Shown here in pieces: positions 1 through 9,907 of a stretch of DNA of 64,000 bases. Positions within the stretch are counted from its first letter, which is position 1, and each line of letters begins with the position of its first letter. The position numbers and the translations under genes are program-made. The notes beneath the pieces were generated by a model. That model worked only from the letters and a program-made list of their open reading frames with translations. It searched no databases and was not told the origin of the DNA. The stretch is from JBCAXA01 sp038534295 (GTDB taxonomy: Bacteria > Pseudomonadota > Gammaproteobacteria > Steroidobacterales > Woeseiaceae). The stretch spans positions 1,860,001 through 1,924,000 of the forward strand of contig JBCAXA010000001.1 of the NCBI GenBank assembly GCA_038534295.1. Direction: 5' to 3'.

Positions 1-1
1 C

Positions 2-499
2 GCCGAGCAACGCTACGCGGATCGACTGGCCTTGGGTGTCGCCACGGCATTGAGCGATGCGGTGCGCCAGAATCCACACGCCGCACGGGATACGCAAAAA
101 CGCTATGCGCGTCTCGTCGGCGTACAGGCCGCTTTCGCTCGCGAACAGGCAACCATGCTCGCCGTGCGCGAAGCTCTGGCCATCGCCGCGGCGTTCCACG
201 CCGACGAAGGTATATCGGAGACCGAGACCCACGACGCTATCAAGTCGCTGGCAACGGCCATCGAGCGCTTGCGCCGAGGCTTTCGCAACCTGCCTGATCC
301 GCTCAGCGAGCAGGAGCACTTGCTGCTGACTGCGGTCGAGACCAAAACGGACGAAGCATCTGACGGCACACCGATCTCGACGGCCGCCGAGTTCATCCGG
401 GCGATGGAAGATACCTACCTTCGCGTCATGGTTCAGTTGGCCGAGATTGCGCTGGCCACTGAAAAACGGCACGGCATCCGGCTGAAACTGATCGACTAA
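2..499 (+). CDS. C-terminal part of an unknown protein (cut by window edge)
   Basis: The reading frame is open from base 2, so the gene starts outside the window and only about 165 C-terminal residues are seen. A TTG at 32 is an in-frame codon and probably not the true start. The visible part is alanine- and glutamate-rich and looks mostly helical, with no motif I recognise and no membrane segment. It ends 3 bases before the convergent eda gene. No function is proposed. Confidence 0.55.
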   Translation, partial: AEQRYADRLALGVATALSDAVRQNPHAARDTQKRYARLVGVQAAFAREQATMLAVREALAIAAAFHADEGISETETHDAIKSLATAIERLRRGFRNLPDPLSEQEHLLLTAVETKTDEASDGTPISTAAEFIRAMEDTYLRVMVQLAEIALATEKRHGIRLKLID

Positions 500-502
500 C
501 GG

Positions 503-1120
503 TCAGATCTTGGCGGCCGCCGCTGCCAACTCGCCAATGCATGCAAAGTCGCGCGACGCTAACGCCTTAGCTGGTGTCAACCACGAGCCACCCACGGCGC
601 TAACCGCGTCAAAGGCTAAGTAGTCGCGCGCCCGTTCAACGTTGATGCCGCCCGTCGGGAAGAATCGAACTTCTGGTAACGGTGCGCTCAACGCTTTGAT
701 CATCGGTAGGCCGCCGGCAGATTCCGCCGGAAAGAATTTTTGCAGCGTGTAGCCGTGATCGAGCAGGGTCAAGGTCTCGCTTGCCGTGACGGCACCCGGC
801 ACAAACGGTAAGCCGTGCGCCTTCGCCGCCGCTAGCAGGGAATCTGAATGTCCAGGGCTGACCGCGAAGCGCGCTCCCGCATCCACGATCGCCGCGAATT
901 GGTCGGCGTTGCGTACGCTGCCGGCGCCGACGAGTATCCCCGGGTTATCTTTGGCAACGGCAGCGATAGCGGACAGCGCCGCTGGTGTGCGCAGCGTGAT
1001 TTCGATCGCCGCAATGCCGGCGTCCGCCAGAGTGGCAGCAAGCTCGACGGCAACCGTCGCATCGTCGATAACGACAACCGGTACGACGCGGGCTGCGGCA
1101 AGTATGTCCGAAGCATCCAT
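503..1120 (-). CDS. eda: KDPG aldolase (2-dehydro-3-deoxy-phosphogluconate aldolase)
   Basis: Last step of the Entner-Doudoroff pathway: splits 2-keto-3-deoxy-6-phosphogluconate into pyruvate and glyceraldehyde 3-phosphate in the cytosol. The 205-residue protein has the family's (beta/alpha)8 signatures: the EITLRT strand with the conserved Glu, GAGSV, and the Schiff-base lysine in LQKFFPAE, followed by FPTGGI. The frame stays open upstream to 1264, but that extension overlaps edd. I chose the ATG at 1120 because it starts one base after the edd stop and gives the usual family length. It is the last gene of the zwf-pgl-edd-eda operon. Confidence 0.96.
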   Translation of the reverse strand: MDASDILAAARVVPVVVIDDATVAVELAATLADAGIAAIEITLRTPAALSAIAAVAKDNPGILVGAGSVRNADQFAAIVDAGARFAVSPGHSDSLLAAAKAHGLPFVPGAVTASETLTLLDHGYTLQKFFPAESAGGLPMIKALSAPLPEVRFFPTGGINVERARDYLAFDAVSAVGGSWLTPAKALASRDFACIGELAAAAAKI

Positions 1121-1121
1121 G

Positions 1122-2933
<1,812 letters not shown>

Positions 2934-2946
2934 CGTGTTTCTCCGC

Positions 2947-3636
2947 TCACGGCGCCCACAGAATGTGCACCGGCGTTTGTGTTTGTCGTAACAAATGCGC
3001 GACTGGCAATGCTGCTTCGCCGCCAGCCGCTCGTTCGAGCACCCGACGTTTGTCGTCGCCGAAAACGAGTAGCAACAGCAGTCGGCTGTTCATCAATGCC
3101 GCAAGGGTGAGGCTCAGTCGTGGTACCGGGCTCGCCGCGGTCTGCGCTGCACAGCACAGCGCATCGGTCGTAAGGTCGAGCCCATCGGCGAGCGTCGGTG
3201 AGTCTGGAAACAGCGAGGCAAAGTGACCATCGCTACCCATACCTAGCAACGTCGCGCTGAACGGCAGCGCCATGCGTGCTCGAATGTCGGCCGCCACCGG
3301 TTCGCAGGCGTCTGCTGCGGTTAGACCGTCACGATACAGCGGCACAAATCGCGCGGCCGCAGCCGCGCCGGTCAGGAGTTCGCGTCGCAGCATTGCCTCA
3401 TTGCTCATCGGATCGTCCGCGCCGACCCAGCGCTCGTCGCTCAATGTTGCGGTGATGCGGCGCCACGGCAGCGCCATGGCGGCAAGCTCATGAAAACAGC
3501 CGAGCGGCGTCGAGCCGCCGCTCGCCACGAGCGACGCGACATTGTCGTCGGCAACAGCCCGGCGCAGCGCGTCGGCCAGCAAATCAGCCGCGGTGCGCGA
3601 TGCCGCCGCGCGATCGTCGGAAATTGTCAGGTCCAT
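2947..3636 (-). CDS. pgl: 6-phosphogluconolactonase
   Basis: Hydrolyses 6-phosphogluconolactone, linking the zwf and edd products. The 229-residue protein belongs to the NagB/SugarP_isomerase fold group, with SGGSTP near residue 40, the LSDERWV motif and GMGSDGHFASLFP, all typical of DevB-type lactonases. The frame is open upstream to 3756, but that part overlaps zwf. The ATG at 3636 starts 4 bases after the zwf stop and gives the usual family length. Its operon position supports the assignment over glucosamine-6-phosphate deaminase. Confidence 0.95.
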   Translation of the reverse strand: MDLTISDDRAAASRTAADLLADALRRAVADDNVASLVASGGSTPLGCFHELAAMALPWRRITATLSDERWVGADDPMSNEAMLRRELLTGAAAAARFVPLYRDGLTAADACEPVAADIRARMALPFSATLLGMGSDGHFASLFPDSPTLADGLDLTTDALCCAAQTAASPVPRLSLTLAALMNSRLLLLLVFGDDKRRVLERAAGGEAALPVAHLLRQTQTPVHILWAP

Positions 3637-3640
3637 GCGC

Positions 3641-5113
3641 TTACTCGTCCGGGTACCAGCTGCGGCCATCGCGATCGAGCAACATGGCAGCGGCCGCCGG
3701 CCCCCACGAGCCGGACGTGTAGTTTTCGACGCGTTGCTCGGTTTGCTTCCAGGCATCGAGAATTCCGTCGACCCAGTGCCAGGCCGCCTCGACTTCGTCG
3801 CGGCGCATGAACAGCGCCGGGTTGCCGCGCAACACTTCCATTAGCAGCCGTTCGTAAGCGTCGGGATAGCGAACCCCGAAGGTTTCCTCGAAGCTGAGAT
3901 CGAGCGACACCGGCCGTAATTCAAAGCCGCCCGGACCAGGTTCTTTCGACATGACCGACAGTTTCACGCCTTCGTCCGGCTGCAGCTTGATGCTGAGTCG
4001 GTTCGGCGAAATGTCGAACCGCTGCTCCGAGAATATCGAATGCGGGACGGGCTGAAACTGCACGACGATTTCCGAGTGCTTGCGCTTCAATCGTTTGCCG
4101 GTTCGTAGGTAAAACGGCACGCCTGACCAGCGCCAGTTCTCGATGTCCAGGCGCAGCGCCACAAAAGTCTCGGTCTTGCTCGACGGGTCGCCCAGCTCTT
4201 CGCAAAAGCCATCCACCGCGATGCCACCAACGGCGCCCGGCGTGTACTGCCCGCGGACCGTCTTGAACTTCGCATCTGCAGGCGAAATCGGGCGCAGCGC
4301 GCGCAAGACCTTGAGCTTTTCGTCGCGGACAGCGCCATGGTCGAGGCTGCTGGGCGGCTCCATCGCCACCAAACAAACCAGCTGCATGATGTGGTTTTGC
4401 ACCATGTCTCGCAGCGCGCCGGTGGTGTTGTAAAACTCCGTCCGGCCACCGACGCCGAGTTCCTCGGCAACGGTAATTTGCACGTGGTCGACAACCCCCA
4501 ATCGCCACAGCGGTTCGAACAACGAATTGCCGAAACGCAGCGCAAGCAGGTTCTGCACGGTTTCTTTGCCGAGGTAATGATCGATCCGATAAACCTGATC
4601 TTCGCGGAACGACCGACCGACAGCGTCGTTGATCGCGCGCGCCGAATCGGTGTCGTGGCCGACCGGTTTCTCGAGCACGATGCGGCTTCGGTCGGTGATG
4701 AGGTCGTTGTGGGCCAGGCCATCGGCAATCGGGCCGAACAGAGTCGGCGCCGTCGCTAGGTAGCTGACCCGAGTCCTTTCTGCGACGCTGTTTACATACG
4801 CAACCAAGTCACCCCAGCTCGTCGGGTCCAGTGCGTCGGCTTTGAAATACGCAAGCAAACGTCCAAAGCCCGCCCAAACGTCGGCTTGGAAATCATCGCC
4901 TTTCAGATTGCGCTGCAGCGCCGCCTCGACGTCCGCGCAGTACGCTTCCTGCGTCATGTCGCCGCGACCAATGGCAACGATTCGGCTGTCATCCGGGATC
5001 TGCCCGTCTTTGTAGCGGTGATACAGAGACGGCAGCAATTTGCGCATCGACAGGTCGCCGGTGCCGCCAAAAATGAGCAAATCGAAAGTCTCTACCGGGA
5101 TCAACTGGGCCAT
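3641..5113 (-). CDS. zwf: Glucose-6-phosphate 1-dehydrogenase
   Basis: Oxidises glucose 6-phosphate to 6-phosphogluconolactone with NAD(P)+, feeding the Entner-Doudoroff and oxidative pentose phosphate routes. At 490 residues it has the normal length. It shows the N-terminal nucleotide-binding GGTGDLSMRKLLPSLY, the EKPVGHD motif and the active-site RIDHYLGKETVQN. It is the first gene of the minus-strand operon. Its start is 86 bases from the divergent hexR-like gene, and a HexR-like operator lies 10 to 24 bases upstream of the ATG, which suggests repression by that regulator. Confidence 0.97.
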   Translation of the reverse strand: MAQLIPVETFDLLIFGGTGDLSMRKLLPSLYHRYKDGQIPDDSRIVAIGRGDMTQEAYCADVEAALQRNLKGDDFQADVWAGFGRLLAYFKADALDPTSWGDLVAYVNSVAERTRVSYLATAPTLFGPIADGLAHNDLITDRSRIVLEKPVGHDTDSARAINDAVGRSFREDQVYRIDHYLGKETVQNLLALRFGNSLFEPLWRLGVVDHVQITVAEELGVGGRTEFYNTTGALRDMVQNHIMQLVCLVAMEPPSSLDHGAVRDEKLKVLRALRPISPADAKFKTVRGQYTPGAVGGIAVDGFCEELGDPSSKTETFVALRLDIENWRWSGVPFYLRTGKRLKRKHSEIVVQFQPVPHSIFSEQRFDISPNRLSIKLQPDEGVKLSVMSKEPGPGGFELRPVSLDLSFEETFGVRYPDAYERLLMEVLRGNPALFMRRDEVEAAWHWVDGILDAWKQTEQRVENYTSGSWGPAAAAMLLDRDGRSWYPDE

Positions 5114-5122
5114 GGTGCAACC

Positions 5123-5137
5123 TGTAGTTTTACTACG
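5123..5137. promoter_or_regulatory. HexR-like operator upstream of zwf
   Basis: TGTAGTTTTACTACG is an almost perfect 15-base palindrome (TGTAGT, 3-base centre, ACTACG). It resembles the known HexR consensus of gammaproteobacteria, roughly TGTAAT-N3-ATTACA. It sits in the presumed zwf leader, downstream of a CATAAT -10-like element on the minus strand (rc of 5147-5152). The overlapping TATGAT at 5148-5153 could serve as the -10 for the plus strand. Confidence 0.6.
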
Positions 5138-5185
5138 TTTTCTGCATTATGATCGGAAGAATGCCGGAAATAAAGTCAGAAATGT

Positions 5186-5200
5186 TGTAGTTTTATTTCA
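5186..5200. promoter_or_regulatory. Second HexR-like operator, touching the regulator start codon
   Basis: TGTAGTTTTATTTCA matches the left half of the upstream operator exactly and the right half imperfectly. Its last base is the A of the regulator ATG. It occupies the place of a Shine-Dalgarno sequence and none is visible, so binding here could block transcription or translation of the regulator itself (autorepression). Weaker symmetry than the first site. Confidence 0.45.
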
Positions 5201-6042
5201 TGCAAGCGGATATCGACGCCAGCCTGACAAGCCTTCCAGCCGCCGAAGCTCGCGTCGGTCGGTGGATACTTGCACACCCTCGCGAGACGCTGCGAGCGTC
5301 TGTTCGAGCGTTGGCAACGGCGGCCGGCACATCTGAGCCGACGGTGATTCGCTTCTGTCGGCGACTAGGGTTGCCCGGGTATCGCGAACTCAAGCTGCGG
5401 CTCGCGGCCGATCTCAGCCGACCGACCAGCGCTATGCATCGAGACGTCGAAGCGACCGACACGCTCTCCGATGCCGTCGGCAAGGTGCTTGATCAGTCGA
5501 TCGCGGCACTGATCGAATTACGAGACGATAGCGCAACGCTGCCGTTCGCTGCGGCGGTCGACGCGCTCGCGGCCGCTCGACAGGTCGTGTTCGTCGGTGA
5601 AGGCGCGTCTGGCCGCGTCGCTGAAGACGTTTGGCACAAGTTCTTTCGACTTGGCCGGCCGAGTGTGTACGCCACCGACGGACCGACGATTCGACAGCTC
5701 GCCGCTGTCTGTACCCCGGCTGACGTGCTCGTCGCTATTTCGCACAGCGGCGAATCCACCACGTCGATTGCCGCGGCGTCGCTGGGGCGCGCTCGCGGTG
5801 CGACCACGATCGCGGTTTCCAAACGCGGTTCGCCGCTCATCGAAGCGGTTGATATCGGCTTCGCGTGCAGTGCGGACGAGGACACCAGCGTGTTTACGCC
5901 GATGAGTTCGCGACTCACTCAATTGGCCGTGTTCGATGCATTGCACGTGGCGCTCGCGCTGGCGCTCGGCGAGTCGGCCGAAACCGCGTTGCGCCAGTCG
6001 AAGGCAGCATTGACCGGGTCGCGTCTGCCTTCCGTGGAATAA
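5200..6042 (+). CDS. hexR: RpiR-family transcriptional regulator, HexR-like
   Basis: Likely repressor of the adjacent Entner-Doudoroff operon that senses KDPG or a related sugar phosphate. The 280-residue protein has the RpiR architecture: an N-terminal helix-turn-helix (about residues 1-75, including RASVRALATAAGTSEPTVIR and FCRRLGLPGYRELKLRL) and a C-terminal SIS sugar-isomerase domain (about residues 110-250, with VGEGASGRVAEDV and ISHSGESTTSI). It is divergent from zwf, with two palindromes between them. The HexR name rests on family plus context; other RpiR regulators have the same fold. Confidence 0.85.
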   Translation: MQADIDASLTSLPAAEARVGRWILAHPRETLRASVRALATAAGTSEPTVIRFCRRLGLPGYRELKLRLAADLSRPTSAMHRDVEATDTLSDAVGKVLDQSIAALIELRDDSATLPFAAAVDALAAARQVVFVGEGASGRVAEDVWHKFFRLGRPSVYATDGPTIRQLAAVCTPADVLVAISHSGESTTSIAAASLGRARGATTIAVSKRGSPLIEAVDIGFACSADEDTSVFTPMSSRLTQLAVFDALHVALALALGESAETALRQSKAALTGSRLPSVE

Positions 6043-6107
6043 AACTCGGCACAGACCCGATCGGAATGCGTTAGCGTGCTCGCCTCGCTTGACCAGAGGC
6101 GTCCTCG

Positions 6108-7331
6108 GTGACTTTCGTACCGACCCGCGAACACGCACGCGCTCAATTAGCCTCGTTCGTACCGAAAGCCGGCCGACATTACGCCGCTGAGCGTAACGTT
6201 GACGCTGGCCGTGGCGAACATGGCGCGGTCTCGACGCTGTCGCCGTATGTGCGCACACGACTGATCACCGAGGCCGAGATCGTTGCTGCCGTGCTCGAGC
6301 AGCACACGTCGCGCGGTGCCGAAAAATTTATCCAAGAAGTCTGCTGGCGAACCTACTGGAAAGGTTGGTTGGAGCAGCGCCCGGCGATCTGGCGACGCTA
6401 CACCCGAGAAGTTCGCCGGCTAACGGCTAACCCGGCTGCCGAGCACGAGGCGCCGCTGGCCGCTGTTCGCAATGCCGCAACGGGCATCGATTGCTTCGAT
6501 GCATGGACCCGCGAGCTCATTGAAACGGGTTACCTGCATAACCATGCGCGCATGTGGTACGCGAGCATTTGGCTGTTCACACTTCGCCTGCCGTGGCATT
6601 CCGGCGCCGATTTCTTTCTCGAGCACCTGTTGGATGGGGACGCTGCGTCCAACACGCTGTCGTGGCGCTGGGTTGGCGGTCTGCAAACACGCGGCAAGAC
6701 ATACCTCGCGACGCCGGCCAACATCACCAAGAATACGAGCGGACGCTTCGGACGCATCACGGGACTCGCCGATGCCGCACCGCCGCTGCCGTGGGACGAC
6801 CCGCCGACACCGAACAGCGACTTTCGTGTTCGGTTGCCCGATCGATCGCTGCGCACCGGCCTGATTGTCACCGACGACGATTTGTCGCCATGGCCTGCAG
6901 TATCGGGAATCGAATCGATCGCCGCCGCGGCCATCGTCGATACTCGCACGTGGCGCTCGCCGCGGGGTGTGTCTGCGCTGGTCGGTGAGTTTATCGACGG
7001 CGCCCTGGCCGATGCTGCCGCCGCCGTTCGCCAGCGGCTCAGAGTCGAGCCAGCGCGGTTCGCTGGCGCCGAACTGATCGATGCTTGCGTCGAATGGGCA
7101 ACGACAGCCGACCTGCAGCAAGTCGTGGTGCCTTACCTACCGACTGGACCCTCGGCCGATGCGCTGGCGGCGTTGCCGCAGCGGTTGAGCGATGCCGGTA
7201 TTCGCTACGCAAATCCGCTGCGGGCCTGGGACGAGGCCGCCTGGCCGCACGCTACAAAAGGATTCTTTCCGTTTAAGAAGCACATTCCGGATCTGTTGCC
7301 GCTCGCGCAGTCGGTCGCGGATCCGATCTGA
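6108..7331 (+). CDS. Photolyase/cryptochrome-like FAD-binding protein with unusual domain order
   Basis: The N-terminal half (about residues 35-220) looks like the helical FAD-binding domain of DNA photolyases, with LSPYVRTRLITEAEI, FIQEVCWRTYWKGWL, HNHARMWYASIWLF and NTLSWRWVGGLQT. The usual N-terminal alpha/beta antenna domain is absent. Instead an alpha/beta-looking segment follows (about residues 235-400), ending in KGFFPFKKHIP, which recalls the end of a normal antenna domain. This suggests a circularly permuted order. The canonical DAAPYFRIFNP-type stretch after the WRW motif is replaced by RGKTYLATPANITKNTSGRF. The GTG start has GAGG upstream. DNA repair activity is not assured. Confidence 0.72.
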   Translation: MTFVPTREHARAQLASFVPKAGRHYAAERNVDAGRGEHGAVSTLSPYVRTRLITEAEIVAAVLEQHTSRGAEKFIQEVCWRTYWKGWLEQRPAIWRRYTREVRRLTANPAAEHEAPLAAVRNAATGIDCFDAWTRELIETGYLHNHARMWYASIWLFTLRLPWHSGADFFLEHLLDGDAASNTLSWRWVGGLQTRGKTYLATPANITKNTSGRFGRITGLADAAPPLPWDDPPTPNSDFRVRLPDRSLRTGLIVTDDDLSPWPAVSGIESIAAAAIVDTRTWRSPRGVSALVGEFIDGALADAAAAVRQRLRVEPARFAGAELIDACVEWATTADLQQVVVPYLPTGPSADALAALPQRLSDAGIRYANPLRAWDEAAWPHATKGFFPFKKHIPDLLPLAQSVADPI

Positions 7332-7349
7332 CGTTGTTCGCAGCGTCGA

Positions 7350-7847
7350 CTACCAGCCCCAGGTACCGTCGCCGCCTTTGAACGGGCCAACGATCTTCGC
7401 GGTAATCCAGCCGCCGTAGAAATCGCCGGCCTGCGCAACGACTTTTTCGTCGCCAACCCAGCACTCGTCCATGGCCGATGCGTAAAACGCTAGATAGTCG
7501 CGCATGGAAGCAAACGCCGCTGTCGGCGCGGGGTAGCTCCAGGCGGCGCGAGCGGCCATCCGGCCGCCGGCGATGACGTCCCAATACACCGCCTCGCCCT
7601 TGAACTCGCAAAAAGAACGACCGGCAGCAGCCGATACGAAGCGCTCGTCGACATCGTCGGGCGGTAGGTAATAGACCGGCGGGTGACTGGTCTCGAGGAC
7701 GCGCACGCCACGCTGCGTCGCGGCGATCGTTTCACCGCCGAAAACGACGCGCAATGATTCTGCCACCGGCTGCCAAATCGGCGGGCGCGGGTACTCCCAG
7801 ACCGATTCCTGACCGGGGCCAGGTTTCTCAGGAACGGGTCGCGGCAT
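7350..7847 (-). CDS. DUF427 domain-containing protein
   Basis: A 165-residue cytosolic protein matching the DUF427 family by its sequence pattern: an N-terminal WEYPRPP segment, VFGGETIAAT, the VLETSHPPVYYLPPDDV stretch, CEFKGEAVYWDV and AAWSYPAP. The biochemical role of the family is not established. It is convergent with the photolyase-like gene, with 18 bases between them, and divergent from the DUF1538 gene. Confidence 0.85.
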   Translation of the reverse strand: MPRPVPEKPGPGQESVWEYPRPPIWQPVAESLRVVFGGETIAATQRGVRVLETSHPPVYYLPPDDVDERFVSAAAGRSFCEFKGEAVYWDVIAGGRMAARAAWSYPAPTAAFASMRDYLAFYASAMDECWVGDEKVVAQAGDFYGGWITAKIVGPFKGGDGTWGW

Positions 7848-7931
7848 GGGGCACTTACCTCGTCGGACGACTCACTCCGACTATACCGAAGCGACGCGCT
7901 GTCTTTGGCCGTGCGAAATCGGACATAACTT

Positions 7932-7949
7932 CAGTAACGATCGTTACTG
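7932..7949. promoter_or_regulatory. Perfect 18-base palindrome upstream of the DUF1538-PII pair
   Basis: CAGTAACGATCGTTACTG reads identically on both strands. It lies in the 132-base divergent region between the DUF427 and DUF1538 genes, 30 bases before the DUF1538 ATG. Its size and symmetry suit a dimeric repressor such as a TetR-type protein; no such regulator gene is adjacent. Confidence 0.6.
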
Positions 7950-7951
7950 CC

Positions 7952-7969
7952 GATAACCAAAGGGTTATC
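7952..7969. promoter_or_regulatory. Second inverted repeat before the DUF1538 gene
   Basis: GATAACC and GGTTATC form a perfect 7-base inverted repeat around a 4-base AAAG centre. It starts two bases after the 18-base palindrome and ends 10 bases before the ATG at 7980. It could be another operator or a small RNA hairpin near the ribosome binding site. Confidence 0.45.
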
Positions 7970-7979
7970 TACCGAAAAG

Positions 7980-9905
7980 ATGGACCTTATGACCATCCAG
8001 ACAGCACCTGAGCGTTTCCGGCTGAGCATGCGTGACACGTTGCGCATCCTCTGGCCCTACGTACGGCGCAACTTCGTCGAGCAAATCCAGGGAATCTGGT
8101 TCATCGTCGTCTACCTGCTGCTGTTTCAGGCGCTGGTGCTGAACTTGCCGATTGTCTACGCGGCGATGATTGCGACCGGCATCTTGGTCGTCGCCGTCGG
8201 TCTCATGTTCTTTATGGAAGGTCTGCGGCTGGGCTTGATGCCGCTTGGCGAAACGATCGGCGGCTCGTTGCCCAAGTCCAGTCGGCTGCCGACGATTCTG
8301 CTGTTTGCCTTTCTGCTTGGCGTCGGCGCAACCTTTGCCGAGCCGGCTATCGCTGTTTTGAAAGCCGCCGGCAGTGGCGTTGCCGCTGCCGAAGCGCCGC
8401 TGCTTTACAGCCTCTTGAACGAATTTTCCGGTCAGCTCGTCGCGTCGGTCGGCATCGGTGTCGGTATTGCCGTGCTGCTCGGCGTGCTGCGGTTTTTCTA
8501 TGGCTGGCCACTAAAGTACCTGGCAATGCCGAGCGTGTTGGTGCTGCTGGTGCTGTCGTTCTATTTCTATCAAGTGCCGCTGCTCAACGACGTACTCGGC
8601 TTGGCCTGGGACTGTGGTGCCGTTACGACCGGTCCGGTGACGGTGCCGCTCGTGCTCGCGCTCGGAATCGGCGTTTGCCGCGTGGTCGCAAGTGGCGGCG
8701 GCGGACACTCGGGTTTCGGGATCGTCACGCTCGCGTCGCTGTTTCCGATTCTCGCCGTGCTGCTCCTGGCCTTGTTTCACTACTCGGCCGGTGACTACGT
8801 TGGTGGACCCAACGGCAAACCGCTGCCAGTACCCCCTGTCGCTGCAGCCGAAGTGGAAATCGCGCAGCCGGTTTATCGCGAGCGTTTTGACAGCGCTGAT
8901 CTAGCCCGATATCAGGCTAGCGGCGAGCTACCGCCCAATACCCGTGTACGTTTCGTTGGCGGCAATCCTCGCCTTGACAACGGCTCGCTCGTCATTGACT
9001 CGCCGCAGATCGTCGTTACCCGGCAACGTCCGGTTAACACCGATTGGCTGGCGGCGGAGAGTTGGGATGGCAGCAAAGAACTCGGGAGCCAGGTCAAATC
9101 GGCGCTGCTCGACGCCTTTCGCGCGATTGTGCCGCTATGTCTGTTCCTCTACATCGTTCTGCGCCTGGTGGTTAAGCAACGGCTGCGCCGTGACCAAGAC
9201 GTCGGTATCGGCGTCGTTTTCGCGCTGGGCGGCATGGCCCTGTTTGGGCTTGGAATCGCACTTGGCCTGACGCCACTCGGTGGACAGCTCGGCAGCAATA
9301 TTCCGGCGACCTTCGCGACGATCGTGCCGTGGGGCAGCTATTCCGAGGTCGGGCCGCTGTTCGACGGGTTGGGCGGCAAACTACTGGCCGTCGGCTTCGC
9401 GTTCTTCCTTGGTTACGGGGCTACGTTGGCCGAGCCGGCGCTCAACGCGCTTGGCGATACCGTCGAACGAATCACGGCCGGCGCGTTCCGCAAGAAACTC
9501 CTGATGCAGAGTGTCGCAGCGGGTGTTGGCCTCGGTATCGGTGCTGGCGTCGTCAAGATGGCCTTCAACGTACCGCTGTTCGCCATGTTGTTGCCGGCGT
9601 ACAGCGTTGTGCTGGCATTGACGTGGCTCTCGCCCAACGCGTTCGTCAATTTCAGTTGGGACAGTGCTGGCGTGACCACCGGTCCGATCACGGTACCGTT
9701 GGTTCTTGCCATGGGGCTCGGCATTGGCGCCAACGTGCCGGGCGTCAGCGATGGCTTCGGCATTCTCGCCCTGGCATCGGTCGGCCCGATCATGACGGTG
9801 CTAACCGTTGGTCTGGTGACTCAAGGAGCGCAGCGCCGGCAGCGCGATGAGGCCCTACCTGACACCAGTTCCGGTGCTGCCGTGCCGGCGACCGCGGAGG
9901 GCTAG
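7980..9905 (+). CDS. DUF1538 domain membrane protein (two copies), putative transporter
   Basis: A 641-residue polytopic inner-membrane protein with a duplicated DUF1538 core. The first copy (about residues 10-270) has FFMEGLRLGLMPLGETIG, FAEPAI and WDCGAVTTGPVTVPLVLA. The second (about residues 370-625) repeats this as LGLTPLGGQLGSN, LAEPALNALG and WDSAGVTTGPITVPLVLA. A soluble loop of about 90 residues separates them. The family's function is unknown; the repeated GVTTGP motifs suggest a substrate or ion path. The PII-like gene begins 2 bases after the stop, so the pair is very probably co-transcribed and partnered. The ATG at 7989 is an alternative start. Confidence 0.85.
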   Translation: MDLMTIQTAPERFRLSMRDTLRILWPYVRRNFVEQIQGIWFIVVYLLLFQALVLNLPIVYAAMIATGILVVAVGLMFFMEGLRLGLMPLGETIGGSLPKSSRLPTILLFAFLLGVGATFAEPAIAVLKAAGSGVAAAEAPLLYSLLNEFSGQLVASVGIGVGIAVLLGVLRFFYGWPLKYLAMPSVLVLLVLSFYFYQVPLLNDVLGLAWDCGAVTTGPVTVPLVLALGIGVCRVVASGGGGHSGFGIVTLASLFPILAVLLLALFHYSAGDYVGGPNGKPLPVPPVAAAEVEIAQPVYRERFDSADLARYQASGELPPNTRVRFVGGNPRLDNGSLVIDSPQIVVTRQRPVNTDWLAAESWDGSKELGSQVKSALLDAFRAIVPLCLFLYIVLRLVVKQRLRRDQDVGIGVVFALGGMALFGLGIALGLTPLGGQLGSNIPATFATIVPWGSYSEVGPLFDGLGGKLLAVGFAFFLGYGATLAEPALNALGDTVERITAGAFRKKLLMQSVAAGVGLGIGAGVVKMAFNVPLFAMLLPAYSVVLALTWLSPNAFVNFSWDSAGVTTGPITVPLVLAMGLGIGANVPGVSDGFGILALASVGPIMTVLTVGLVTQGAQRRQRDEALPDTSSGAAVPATAEG

Positions 9906-9907
9906 GC

